Origin: a virus
Strand: one strand, 5' to 3'
DNA length: 33,260 nt
IMG/VR virus record: IMGVR_UViG_3300034790_000150
Location: 1-33,260 of that record
Shown: positions 7,656-15,925 of the stretch, piece by piece
How positions within the stretch are numbered: the first letter of the stretch is position 1
Layout: the number at the start of each line of letters is the position of its first letter
Made by a program: the position numbers and the translations under genes
Notes under the pieces: generated by a model
Databases searched by the model: none
Told to the model about the DNA's origin: nothing
The model's input: only the letters and a program-made list of their open reading frames with translations

Positions 7656-8147
7656 GTGGCAAATCAAGATATTAACTTGACAACAGATGTTGCTTTAATA
7701 AAGAAAGATCTCAAACAAATTGAGAGATTTTTCGGTAGGTTCGATACTGCCCTTGATACTATGAATTCAATCTCAAAGGCCGTTGCGGTGCAAGATGAAG
7801 CTGCAAAGGCCGTCTCAGCTAAAATAGATTACATGGAAAGGCGTATGGGAGAGCACAAAGAAGAAGATGTGCTTCGCTTTCAAGCAATCGGCGTCCGTTT
7901 AGAAGAAATGCGAGAGTCTGCTTATGCTGACCACCAAAGAGTGGCAAAAGAAACTAACCAAAACCGTAAAGAACGAAATGAAGAAATAATGCTACAGCTT
8001 GGAAAGATGAATGGCGCACTAGACCTTCGCTTATCTAAGATAGATGACCGCATTAAACTCCTAGAGCAGTGGAAGTGGTACATCGCTGGTATTGGTGCTG
8101 TAGCTATCTTTGTTGCTGCAAATATTAAATGGACAGGCCTTTTTTAA
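7656..8147 (+). CDS. Coiled-coil protein with C-terminal membrane anchor, holin candidate
   Basis: 163 residues. Residues 1-135 are charged and coiled-coil-like with heptads; the C-terminus holds one membrane segment (WYIAGIGAVAIFVAANI, about 142-158) directly after LSKIDDRIKLLEQWKW. This resembles XhlA-type phage proteins and other C-tail-anchored lysis proteins. No other holin is visible near the endolysin and spanins, so by context it could be the holin or a lysis regulator. The GTG at 7656 codes for Met as the start, with AAGGAACG upstream. The function is inferred from topology and place only. Confidence 0.5.
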   Translation: MANQDINLTTDVALIKKDLKQIERFFGRFDTALDTMNSISKAVAVQDEAAKAVSAKIDYMERRMGEHKEEDVLRFQAIGVRLEEMRESAYADHQRVAKETNQNRKERNEEIMLQLGKMNGALDLRLSKIDDRIKLLEQWKWYIAGIGAVAIFVAANIKWTGLF

Positions 8148-8148
8148 G

Positions 8149-8177
8149 TTGACACCTTCACTAGATTAGTATATAAT
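8149..8177 (+). promoter_or_regulatory. Sigma70-type promoter, TTGACA-N17-TATAAT (first of tandem pair)
   Basis: Perfect -35 (8149-8154) and -10 (8172-8177) with a 17-base spacer, in the 134-base gap upstream of the primase gene. It would be read by host sigma70 RNA polymerase without phage factors, so it is probably an early promoter for the replication operon. Confidence 0.85.
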
Positions 8178-8215
8178 AGATCTAATATCCTTTGTAATGT
8201 AACGCAAAATATATG

Positions 8216-8244
8216 TTGACATTGTAGACTTTATAGGTTATAAT
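8216..8244 (+). promoter_or_regulatory. Sigma70-type promoter, TTGACA-N17-TATAAT (second of tandem pair)
   Basis: Perfect -35 (8216-8221) and -10 (8239-8244), 17-base spacer. The start at 8282 follows 37 bases later. The 17 bases from the -10 onward match those of the first promoter at 15 of 17 positions, suggesting a local duplication. Confidence 0.85.
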
Positions 8245-8281
8245 GGATCTTATATAATGATCTAGTGGAAAACTTTATAAT

Positions 8282-9307
8282 ATGGCAGAATTTATTGATA
8301 TACAATACGCACAGATGCTTTCTGGTCGTCTTGATCACTTCAAAATACGACATACCGCTCCATACAAAATCAACTTTCGCTGCCCATTGTGCGGTGACTC
8401 TCAAAAGTCTCGTTCAAAGGCTCGTGGTTGGTTACTAGAACGTGACAACAAGTTTTCTTATTATTGCCACAACTGCGGTGCATCTCATAGCTTCAATAAC
8501 TTTCTAAAAACAGTCGATCCTTTATTGTATAACGACTATATTGCTGAGAAGTTTATATCTGTAGCAAATACGTCTACTAAAGATACTAAGAAAGAAGCTC
8601 CAGACGAAGCGTTTAAAACAAAAGCTCCAGTGTTTACTAAATCAAATGATCCTCTTAAGAAGCTTAAAAAGATCAGCCAGCTTTCACACGAGCATCCCAT
8701 AAAGAAATATATCACTAAGCGTCAAATCCCGCCAGCACATCACTATCGTCTATTCTATGCTCGTCACTTTATGACATGGATTAACGAAATCATCCCAAAC
8801 AAATTTGATCCAGCAAAAATTGGTAAAGACGAACCAAGACTAGTAATTCCTTTCCTTGATGAAAACGGCAAGATCTTTGGTGTATCAGCTCGTGGGTTTA
8901 ATCCTAAGGGAATCAGATATATAACTATAATGTTTGATGAACGTCCAAAGATATTTGGCTTAGACAAAGTTAATCTTCAACATCCATATTATATTGTCGA
9001 AGGTGCTCTCGATAGTATGTTTCTTGAAAATGCTATTTCTATGAATGGTGCAGAGGGCAATGGTAACTCAGCAAATGAAAATGCGATATATGTTTTTGAT
9101 TCAGAACCGCGTAATAAAGAAATCCACAAGCGTATGGAAAAAGTAATTAAAAACGGCTATAGCATTTGTATATGGCCAGAAAATCTTCCAGGCAAAGATA
9201 TTAATGATATGCACCTTGCTGGATTAAACGTAGAAAAACTTATTGAAGATCATACTTATAAAGGCTTACAAGCCGAATTAAAATTTCAGTCATGGAGAAG
9301 AACTTGA
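8282..9307 (+). CDS. 61: DNA primase, T4 gp61-like
   Basis: 341 residues. An N-terminal zinc-binding module has CPLCGDS (Cys34, Cys37) and YYCHNC (Cys62, Cys65). A Toprim-like core follows, with the acidic motif YYIVEGALDS (about 238-247) and FDSEPRNKE later. This is the layout of T4 gp61, which makes the pentaribonucleotide primers for lagging-strand synthesis with the gp41 helicase. Length is equal to T4 gp61 (342). Two tandem promoters precede it and DHFR overlaps its last 16 bases. The start has only a weak ribosome site (GTGGAAA). Confidence 0.85.
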   Translation: MAEFIDIQYAQMLSGRLDHFKIRHTAPYKINFRCPLCGDSQKSRSKARGWLLERDNKFSYYCHNCGASHSFNNFLKTVDPLLYNDYIAEKFISVANTSTKDTKKEAPDEAFKTKAPVFTKSNDPLKKLKKISQLSHEHPIKKYITKRQIPPAHHYRLFYARHFMTWINEIIPNKFDPAKIGKDEPRLVIPFLDENGKIFGVSARGFNPKGIRYITIMFDERPKIFGLDKVNLQHPYYIVEGALDSMFLENAISMNGAEGNGNSANENAIYVFDSEPRNKEIHKRMEKVIKNGYSICIWPENLPGKDINDMHLAGLNVEKLIEDHTYKGLQAELKFQSWRRT

Positions 9308-9807
9308 TTAGAGGCATATTAGCGCACGATGATGCGTGGGGAATTGGCAAAGACGGTGATTTACCGTGGGCCAAAAACAGTGATGATTTGCGATGGTTTA
9401 AAGCGTGTACTGATGGGCAAACCGTTATTATGGGGCGTCATACTTGGGAAAGTTTACCTCCTTCACTTAAACCACTACCGAATCGTTTAAACGTAATCGT
9501 TACTACAAACAAACTGAGTGAGGAATCTCTTGGTTCTGTTGTAGTAACTATGGAAGAATTAATCTCAATCCTTCCAAGCGGATCAAATCACGAATTACCA
9601 GCACAAGATATCTGGATTATTGGTGGTGCACAGTTAATTAATAGCATGCTATTTTATATTGATGAACTTTGGTTGAATAACGTTGGTGGTTTTCACGATT
9701 GCGATGTTCGTTTGCCAAGGACACAAATTGAAAAAATGTTTTATCCAGCTGATATTGATGATAAAGACTTTGGAACAATTACAAAATGGAAGAAAAATAA
9801 TGTTTGA
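9292..9807 (+). CDS. folA: Dihydrofolate reductase
   Basis: 171 residues. It reduces dihydrofolate to tetrahydrofolate with NADPH. Family motifs are clear: [10 protein letters not shown] near residue 20, [12 protein letters not shown], a Pro-rich [13 protein letters not shown], and IWIIGGAQL for cofactor binding. The size is normal for DHFR. It starts inside the end of the primase gene and its last 8 bases overlap the start of thyA, so the three genes are translationally linked. DHFR recycles the dihydrofolate produced by ThyA; SHMT at 30396 completes the cycle. Confidence 0.92.
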   Translation: MEKNLIRGILAHDDAWGIGKDGDLPWAKNSDDLRWFKACTDGQTVIMGRHTWESLPPSLKPLPNRLNVIVTTNKLSEESLGSVVVTMEELISILPSGSNHELPAQDIWIIGGAQLINSMLFYIDELWLNNVGGFHDCDVRLPRTQIEKMFYPADIDDKDFGTITKWKKNNV

Positions 9808-10696
9808 TTATGAAAGATTACTACGCGTCATTATGGAATCAGGCAAAGACGTAGATAATCGTACTGGAACTGGTACACGTTCTATTTTTGGCCATCAGAT
9901 GCGGTTTAATTTGCAAGATGGTTTTCCTGCAGTAACTACAAAGAAACTTGCGTGGAAATCAGTTGTTGGAGAACTACTGTGGTTCCTCGAAGGTAGTACT
10001 GACGAACGCCGTTTAGCTGAACTTACGTACGGTAAAAGTACTTTAGAGTTGCAAGGCAAGAAAACTATTTGGACTGATAACGCAGATAACCAAGGCAAAG
10101 AACTTGGCTATTACAATTCCTTTGTGCGCAAAGAGCTTGGACCTGTTTATGGTCATCAGTGGAGATCATTCGGTAAAATTGGTGAGTACTTCCCTGGAAT
10201 TCCTGAGAGTGTTGATCAAATCAAATGGTTAATAAACGAGATTAAAACTAATCCAAATAGTCGTAGATTGATTTTAAGTGCATGGAATCCTAACCAAACA
10301 GATAAAATGGCGCTTCCACCTTGCCACGTTATGAGTCAATTCAGAGTGTATGATGGAGAATTGAGCTGTTCACTATATCAACGAAGCGCAGATGCTTTTC
10401 TTGGTGTACCGTTTAATATCGCGTCATATGCTTTGCTTACCCATATCATAGCACGAGAGTGTGGTTTAGAAGTAGGTGAATTGGTTCATAGCATTGGCGA
10501 TGCTCATATTTACAATAATCATATTGAGCAAGTAAACGAACAGTTGTCGCGAGCTCCATACCCAGCACCAGAACTAAATATTGATAAATCGTTCAAGTTA
10601 TCATTGCAAGACGATTATCCTCTTGATTCAGTAAGTAAATTTGTGTTGACAAAATACTTGCATCATGATACAATTAAAGCTGTAATGGCAATATAA
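9800..10696 (+). CDS. thyA: Thymidylate synthase ThyA
   Basis: 298 residues from the ATG at 9800; a longer in-frame extension to 9683 lies within DHFR and lacks homology. It methylates dUMP to dTMP with methylene-tetrahydrofolate. Signatures are [12 protein letters not shown] at the N-terminus, catalytic Cys175 in [26 protein letters not shown], and [12 protein letters not shown]. It starts 8 bases before the DHFR stop. T4 td, which carries an intron, has the same neighbour frd; no intron is seen here. Together with NrdA/B it supplies dNTPs for phage replication. Confidence 0.95.
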   Translation: MFDYERLLRVIMESGKDVDNRTGTGTRSIFGHQMRFNLQDGFPAVTTKKLAWKSVVGELLWFLEGSTDERRLAELTYGKSTLELQGKKTIWTDNADNQGKELGYYNSFVRKELGPVYGHQWRSFGKIGEYFPGIPESVDQIKWLINEIKTNPNSRRLILSAWNPNQTDKMALPPCHVMSQFRVYDGELSCSLYQRSADAFLGVPFNIASYALLTHIIARECGLEVGELVHSIGDAHIYNNHIEQVNEQLSRAPYPAPELNIDKSFKLSLQDDYPLDSVSKFVLTKYLHHDTIKAVMAI

Positions 10697-10699
10697 ATA
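10692..10699 (+). promoter_or_regulatory. Late-type box TATAAATA before nrdA
   Basis: TATAAATA overlaps the thyA stop codon and ends 35 bases before the nrdA start, with a good AAGGAAAGAG ribosome site between. Sequence and spacing match the structural-gene boxes, but a late promoter for nrd genes would be unexpected, and the overlap with the stop makes chance possible. Confidence 0.3.
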
Positions 10700-10734
10700 A
10701 AGAACCAGATATAGATATATTATAAGGAAAGAGT

Positions 10735-13026
10735 ATGATTCAAGTTACGAAGCGAGATGGAACAAAGGAACTAATTGATGTTGAAAAGCTTCATAAAGTT
10801 GTATTCCATGCATGTGAAGGTATTACTGGCGTTAGCCCATCTGAAATAGAAATTCAAAGTCAAATCCAATTTTACAATGGAATGCAGACTTCTGAAATCC
10901 AAGAAACACTAATTAAAGCAGCAGCTGATCTTATTAACGAAGACACTCCAAACTATCAGTTTGTTGGTGGTCGTTTGATTAACTACGCGTTGCGTAAAGA
11001 AGTATATGATGGGTACGAGCCTATTCACGTACATGATTTAGTGATTCAAAATACTACTCGTGGATTCTATGATCCTGAACTAAGTGCATACTATTCTTCT
11101 GATGAGTGGGATAAGATCAATGGTTTCGTTAAGCACGAACGAGATGAACACTTAACTTATGTTGCTATGGAACAGCTTCGTGGCAAATATCTGGTTCAAA
11201 ACCGTGTTAGTGGTGAGATCTTTGAAACACCTCAGATGTGTTATATTCTTATTGCAGCTACACTGTTCCATAACTATCCAGTAGAAACTAGACTGCAATA
11301 TGTAAAGGATTATTACGATGCTATTTCTCTACACGACATTAGTTTGCCAACTCCTGTTATGGCTGGTGTTCGTACGCCTCAACGTCAATTCAGTAGCTGT
11401 GTTCTTATTGAAACTGGCGATTCTCTTGACAGCATTAGCGCTACTGCATCTGCCGTTGTAAAATATGTAAGCCAAAAGGCTGGTATTGGTATTGGCGCAG
11501 GATCAATTCGCGCAGTTGGTACTCCTATCCGTAAAGGCGATGCTTATCACACTGGTGTTATTCCATTTTATAAGCACTTTCAAACAGCTATTAAATCATG
11601 TTCACAAGGTGGTGTACGTGGTGGTGCTGGAACAATCTATTATCCTATCTGGCACTTTGAAGCAGAAGATCTTCTTGTACTGAAAAACAATAAAGGTACC
11701 GAAGATAATCGTGTTCGTCATATGGATTACGGTGTACAGTTTAATAAGTTGATGTATGAACGTCTAATTACTGGTGGTGATATCACTCTGTTTTCACCAA
11801 GCGATGTTCCAGGCTTGTACGACGCGTTCTATGCGAATCAAGATCTTTTCCGTGAACTATATGAAAAGGCAGAACGTAATACAAGACTACGTAAGAAAAC
11901 AATCAAAGCTGCATCGTTGTTTAGTTCCTTTATGGATGAGCGTAAAAACACTGGTCGTATCTATCTGCAAAACGTAGATAATGCAAACGATCATGGTTCA
12001 TTCTTGCCAGAACTTGCTCCTATTCGTCAAAGTAACTTGTGCGCAGAAATTACATTGCCAACTAAGCCTTTGAACGATATTAATGATACTGAAGGTGAGA
12101 TTAGTCTATGTACTCTTTCAGCTATTAACTGGGGTAATATTAAAACTCCTGCTGATTTTGAGAAGTGTTGTAACCTTGCAGTTCGCGGATTGGATGCTCT
12201 ATTAAGCTATCAAAACTACCCTGTAATTGCTGCAGAACTGTCGACTATGAAGCGTAGACCTATTGGAGTGGGCATTATTAACTTTGCCTATTGGATTGCC
12301 AAGCATGATTTAAGCTATCAAGATATCACTCCAGAGGGCTTAGAACTCATCGATGAATACGCAGAAGCGTGGTCATACTATCTTATTAAAGCTTCAGCAG
12401 ATCTTGCTATTGAGTTCGGTAGCATTTCAGGTGCTGATGAAACTAAATACGGACAAGGCATTACTCCTAACCAAACATACAAAAAAGATCTTGACGAATT
12501 GGTTAAGCATAAAGAACGTATGGATTGGAAAGGTCTACGCAAGCAGCTTAAGGCTACGGGTATTCGTAACTCTACTCTTATGGCTCTTATGCCTAGTGAA
12601 ACATCTGCGCAGATTGCAAACGCTACTAACGGTATTGAACCACCACGTAGTCTTATTAGTGTTAAACAAAGTAAGCACGGCGTTCTTAAACAGGTTGTGC
12701 CAGAGTATCGTAGGCTTAAAAACAAATATGATTTACTATGGGATCAAAAGTCTCCTGAAGGTTATTTAAAGATTATGGCAGTATTGCAGAAGTATATCGA
12801 TCAAGGTATCTCAGTTAATACAAGTTACAATCCAGTATACTTTGAAGATGAAAAGATTCCAATGAGTGTTCTTCTACAGCACTTGCTAATGTTCTATAAA
12901 TACGGTGGTAAGCAACTTTACTACTTCAACACATTCGATGGTCAAGGTGAACTTGATACAGACAAAATGACTGACTTGCCTCAGGGCGAATTAGATGAGG
13001 ATGATTGCGAAAGTTGTACAATTTAA
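10735..13026 (+). CDS. nrdA: Class Ia ribonucleotide reductase, large (alpha) subunit
   Basis: 763 residues, equal to E. coli NrdA in size. It reduces ribonucleoside diphosphates. An N-terminal ATP-cone (residues about 1-92) for activity control is intact. The three active-site Cys are present: RQFSSCVLIE (Cys222), SNLCAEITLP and SLCTLSAINWG. The radical-path region near ANATNGIEPPRSL is conserved and the C-terminal redox pair is ECESCTI-like (DDCESCTI). It is followed by nrdB and then ALAS. A phage glutaredoxin at 28471 could reduce the C-terminal pair. No inteins or introns seen. Confidence 0.96.
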   Translation: MIQVTKRDGTKELIDVEKLHKVVFHACEGITGVSPSEIEIQSQIQFYNGMQTSEIQETLIKAAADLINEDTPNYQFVGGRLINYALRKEVYDGYEPIHVHDLVIQNTTRGFYDPELSAYYSSDEWDKINGFVKHERDEHLTYVAMEQLRGKYLVQNRVSGEIFETPQMCYILIAATLFHNYPVETRLQYVKDYYDAISLHDISLPTPVMAGVRTPQRQFSSCVLIETGDSLDSISATASAVVKYVSQKAGIGIGAGSIRAVGTPIRKGDAYHTGVIPFYKHFQTAIKSCSQGGVRGGAGTIYYPIWHFEAEDLLVLKNNKGTEDNRVRHMDYGVQFNKLMYERLITGGDITLFSPSDVPGLYDAFYANQDLFRELYEKAERNTRLRKKTIKAASLFSSFMDERKNTGRIYLQNVDNANDHGSFLPELAPIRQSNLCAEITLPTKPLNDINDTEGEISLCTLSAINWGNIKTPADFEKCCNLAVRGLDALLSYQNYPVIAAELSTMKRRPIGVGIINFAYWIAKHDLSYQDITPEGLELIDEYAEAWSYYLIKASADLAIEFGSISGADETKYGQGITPNQTYKKDLDELVKHKERMDWKGLRKQLKATGIRNSTLMALMPSETSAQIANATNGIEPPRSLISVKQSKHGVLKQVVPEYRRLKNKYDLLWDQKSPEGYLKIMAVLQKYIDQGISVNTSYNPVYFEDEKIPMSVLLQHLLMFYKYGGKQLYYFNTFDGQGELDTDKMTDLPQGELDEDDCESCTI

Positions 13027-13029
13027 ATG

Positions 13030-13061
13030 TTGACAGTTCAGCTAAATGATGATAATATAAT
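13030..13061 (+). promoter_or_regulatory. Possible promoter in nrdA-nrdB gap
   Basis: A perfect TTGACA (13030-13035) lies just after the nrdA stop. A perfect TATAAT sits at 13056-13061, but with a 20-base spacer; TAATAT at 13053 would give 17. The box pair resembles the others in the window, with weaker geometry. It would drive nrdB and the ALAS gene. Confidence 0.5.
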
Positions 13062-13091
13062 ACAAGAAATAGAATTCAAAGGAAAATTTAG

Positions 13092-14219
13092 ATGAGCGTT
13101 TTTGATGTGAATAACCGCGTTGACCATACTTCAGTTGCGTCCTTTTTGGATCCAACTGGTGGGCCAACCATTCAACGTTATGATACACTAAAGTACAAGC
13201 AGTTTGATCAACTGACTGATAAACAACTAGGCTTCTTTTGGCGTCCAGAAGAAGTTGACATCTACCAAGATGCAAAAGACTTTAAAGCACTAACAGAACA
13301 TGAACAGCACATCTTTACTTCTAACTTGAAACGTCAGATTCTGTTAGATAGTGTTCAAGGACGGGCTCCAGCTGAAGCCTTTGGTTCTATTGTTTCGTTG
13401 CCTGAACTTGAAAATTGGATCATTACTTGGACGTTCTCTGAAACTATTCATAGTCGTTCTTACACTCACATCATTCGTAACATCTATTCTAATCCATCTA
13501 AGATCTTTGACGGAATGCTTGATGTGCCAGAAATTGTAGACTGTGCTGATTCTATCTCAGGTTACTATGATGATCTTATTGAGAAAGCTGGTTACTATAA
13601 TCTTTTAGGTCTTGGTACTCATACAGTTAATGGTAAAAAAGTTGTAATTGATCTTTACGAATTAAAGAAACTTCTATATCTTACACTAATGAGTGTTAAC
13701 ATTCTTGAGGGTGTACGTTTTTATGTTTCGTTTGCTTGTTCGTGGGCATTCGCTGAATTGAAGAAAATGGAAGGTAACGCCAAGATCATTAAGCTTATTG
13801 CTCGTGATGAAAACTTGCACCTTGCATCTACTCAAATGATGCTAAAATTGCTTAAGCAAGAAGATCCTGATTTTGTGAAGATTGAAGAAGAAACACGCGA
13901 TGAATGTACTCAGATGTTTGTTGATGCAGTTGATCAAGAAAAAGAATGGGCTGAATACCTATTTAAAGACGGATCTATGATTGGTTTAAATACTGAGTTA
14001 CTTTCTCAATATATTGAATTCATTGCGACACGTCGTATGACTAACGTAAAACTTACTTCACCTTACACTATTAAATCTAATCCGTTACCGTGGACACAAA
14101 AGTGGATTTCAGGAGCTGACGTTCAAGTAGCTCCACAAGAAACAGAAATCACTTCTTATGTTCAAGGTGGTACAAAACAAGATGTCGATAAAGACACATT
14201 CACAGGATTCTCGTTATAA
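13092..14219 (+). CDS. nrdB: Class Ia ribonucleotide reductase, small (beta) subunit
   Basis: 375 residues. It houses the di-iron centre and tyrosyl radical. Ligands and radical site align with E. coli NrdB: Asp86 in LLDSVQGR, Glu117 and His120 in FSETIHSRSY, radical Tyr124, then EGVRFYVSF and ARDENLHLAST. The radical Tyr is kept, so it is the standard iron-tyrosyl class, needing oxygen and iron. The C-terminus (DTFTGFSL) fits the NrdA-binding tail. The stop overlaps the ALAS start by one base (TAATG), so ALAS is co-translated with it. Confidence 0.96.
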   Translation: MSVFDVNNRVDHTSVASFLDPTGGPTIQRYDTLKYKQFDQLTDKQLGFFWRPEEVDIYQDAKDFKALTEHEQHIFTSNLKRQILLDSVQGRAPAEAFGSIVSLPELENWIITWTFSETIHSRSYTHIIRNIYSNPSKIFDGMLDVPEIVDCADSISGYYDDLIEKAGYYNLLGLGTHTVNGKKVVIDLYELKKLLYLTLMSVNILEGVRFYVSFACSWAFAELKKMEGNAKIIKLIARDENLHLASTQMMLKLLKQEDPDFVKIEEETRDECTQMFVDAVDQEKEWAEYLFKDGSMIGLNTELLSQYIEFIATRRMTNVKLTSPYTIKSNPLPWTQKWISGADVQVAPQETEITSYVQGGTKQDVDKDTFTGFSL

Positions 14220-15409
14220 TGTATGAAAAATATTTTGATGCCGTAGTAAAAGATTTTCAAGTAGATGGTCGTTATAGAGTATTTAACGACATTCTTAGAG
14301 AACGTGGAGCCTTTCCCGAAGCTATATGGTATGGCAAATATGCTCCTAAGAACATCGTAAACTGGTGTTCAAATGACTATCTTGGTATGGGTCAAAACGA
14401 ATATGTAATTAGTGCTATGCACACTGCGCTAGATCAATCTGGCTCTGGTTCTGGTGGTACTCGAAATATCGGCGGAACTTCACAATACCACGTAACACTT
14501 GAAAGAGAGCTTGCTAGTCTGCATAGTAAACCAGCATCTTTGTTATTTACAAGTGCTTACGTTGCTAATGAATGGGCTCTTATTGCTCTAAGTAAAATTA
14601 TTCCAAACATTTGTTTTATTTCTGATAGTAAAAACCATGCTTCATTAATTGTTGGTATGTCGCATAGTCGTGCTGCTAAAAAAGTTTTTGAACATAATAA
14701 CTTATATGATTTAGAAGCACAACTTAAAGCTGCAGTAAAAGCAAAACATATTCCTTGTGTTGTATTTGAGTCTGTTTATTCTATGGACGGTGATATTAGT
14801 CCAATGGAAGCTATCTGTGATCTTGCAGATAAATATGACGCAATTACTTATATTGATGAAGTTCATGCTGTTGGTCTATACGGTGAACAGGGTGCTGGTT
14901 GGATTGAAAAACTAGGATTATCAGATAGGGTTGATATAATCAATGGTACGTTGGGTAAAGCGTTCGGCGTTCAAGGCGGGTATATTGTCGGGAATACTAA
15001 TATTATTGATGCTGTTAGGTGTGTTGCTAGTGGGTTTATATTCACCACATCAACTAGTCCGGTCATTTGTGCCGGAGCCTTGGCATCTATCAGATATCTC
15101 CGTGACAATCCTCAACTAAGAGATAAGCATCAAGAACGTGCAACAAAGCTAAAAGAAATGTTAGCTGAAGCTGATATACTAGTCCATGAAAGCTCATGTA
15201 CTCATATTGTTCCTGTAATGGTAAATGATGCGTTTAAATGTAAAACCGCAAGTGATCGTCTTTTAAATGAGTATGGCATATACATTCAAGCGATTAACTC
15301 GCCAACCGTTGCTGCCGGATCTGAAAGACTAAGAATTGCTCCTACACCATTCCACAACGACGTAATGATGATACAGTTAGTAGAGGCATTGAAAGAAGTT
15401 TTAAAATGA
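14219..15409 (+). CDS. hemA: 5-Aminolevulinate synthase (ALAS, C4/Shemin pathway)
   Basis: 396 residues, normal for bacterial ALAS. It condenses glycine with succinyl-CoA to 5-aminolevulinate, the first committed heme step in alphaproteobacteria. It is an alpha-oxoamine synthase with the ALAS signature GSGSGGTRNIGGTSQYH (about 75-91), PLP-contacting YIDEVHAVGLYG (Asp213, His216) and PLP Lys247 in GTLGKAFGVQGG. KBL and BioF relatives lack the TRNIGGTSQYH form. The start overlaps nrdB's stop. No heme-regulatory CP motif with mitochondrial-type leader is visible. It likely came from an alphaproteobacterial host. All key residues are present, so it is probably active. Confidence 0.93.
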   Translation: MYEKYFDAVVKDFQVDGRYRVFNDILRERGAFPEAIWYGKYAPKNIVNWCSNDYLGMGQNEYVISAMHTALDQSGSGSGGTRNIGGTSQYHVTLERELASLHSKPASLLFTSAYVANEWALIALSKIIPNICFISDSKNHASLIVGMSHSRAAKKVFEHNNLYDLEAQLKAAVKAKHIPCVVFESVYSMDGDISPMEAICDLADKYDAITYIDEVHAVGLYGEQGAGWIEKLGLSDRVDIINGTLGKAFGVQGGYIVGNTNIIDAVRCVASGFIFTTSTSPVICAGALASIRYLRDNPQLRDKHQERATKLKEMLAEADILVHESSCTHIVPVMVNDAFKCKTASDRLLNEYGIYIQAINSPTVAAGSERLRIAPTPFHNDVMMIQLVEALKEVLK

Positions 15410-15427
15410 AGTTAAAGGAAATATAGA

Positions 15428-15847
15428 ATGAATAAAATTAAAAAAGCGTTTTGGCTCACACTGGGAGTTCTTCTTGTAGGTGTAGCTTATCTTGGAGTAT
15501 TAATTCCTGGGCTACCTTGGAGTACTCCAATTCTTGGTGCAACATTTTGTTTTGCAAAATCAAGTCCAAGATTTCATGCTTGGATTATGAATCATCCACG
15601 ATTCGGCCCGTTTATTAAAAACTGGTCAACATATCGAGTATACCCAACAGCGGCAAAATATCTTATGGTAGCAGTCATGACTTCTTCCCTTGTGGTATTT
15701 TTCCTTACAGTTGCTAACGTAAAAGCTACAATTTATATGGGTATCACGTTCGCATTGATTATTGGTTGGGCTACACGTTATCCTGGATCAAGAGCAGAAG
15801 CAGAACGCCGTATTAAAGCCGGTGAAAAAATCGGTTGGCTAAAGTAA
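15428..15847 (+). CDS. DUF454/YbaN-like inner-membrane protein
   Basis: 139 residues with two or three membrane segments (about 8-30, 77-95 and 97-112). The family signature is clear: LGVLIPGLPWSTPILGATFCFAKSSPRFHAWIMNHPRFGP, that is a Pro-turn-Pro between helices followed by CFA.SSPRFH. The family's role is unknown; in some proteobacteria such genes are found near iron or heme genes, a recollection I cannot check here. It follows ALAS by 18 bases with an AAAGGAA ribosome site, so it is in the same transcript. A host-derived membrane gene coupled with ALAS is unusual for a phage. Confidence 0.8.
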   Translation: MNKIKKAFWLTLGVLLVGVAYLGVLIPGLPWSTPILGATFCFAKSSPRFHAWIMNHPRFGPFIKNWSTYRVYPTAAKYLMVAVMTSSLVVFFLTVANVKATIYMGITFALIIGWATRYPGSRAEAERRIKAGEKIGWLK

Positions 15848-15864
15848 ATAAATAAACACAATAC

Positions 15865-15894
15865 GGCAATCACCTCTGTTAACAAGTGATTGCC
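15865..15894 (+). terminator. Perfect 9-bp hairpin, possible terminator or RNA-end stabiliser
   Basis: GGCAATCAC and GTGATTGCC form a perfect 9-bp stem with a 12-base loop (CTCTGTTAACAA) in the 78-base gap after the DUF454 gene. The 3' side continues ATTATAACATG, without a proper T-run, so it is not a canonical rho-independent terminator. It could end the nrdB-ALAS transcript weakly, protect its 3' end, or bind a regulator. Confidence 0.5.
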
Positions 15895-15925
15895 ATTATA
15901 ACATGTTTTTGATGACGGAGATATT

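Noticed and set aside
9683-9799. N-terminal extension of thyA
   Set aside because: It overlaps DHFR and lacks ThyA similarity; the ATG at 9800 begins at the normal ThyA N-terminus.
12353-12769. 138-residue second-frame ORF within nrdA
   Set aside because: It lies entirely in conserved nrdA sequence and has Leu/Ser-rich shadow composition without any domain.
12895-12902. TATAAATA inside nrdA
   Set aside because: No gene start within 180 bases downstream; taken as a chance match in AT-rich coding DNA.
14219-15409. Alternative call of BioF or KBL (other alpha-oxoamine synthases)
   Set aside because: The GGTRNIGGTSQYH segment is ALAS-specific in my knowledge, and the heme neighbours support ALAS.
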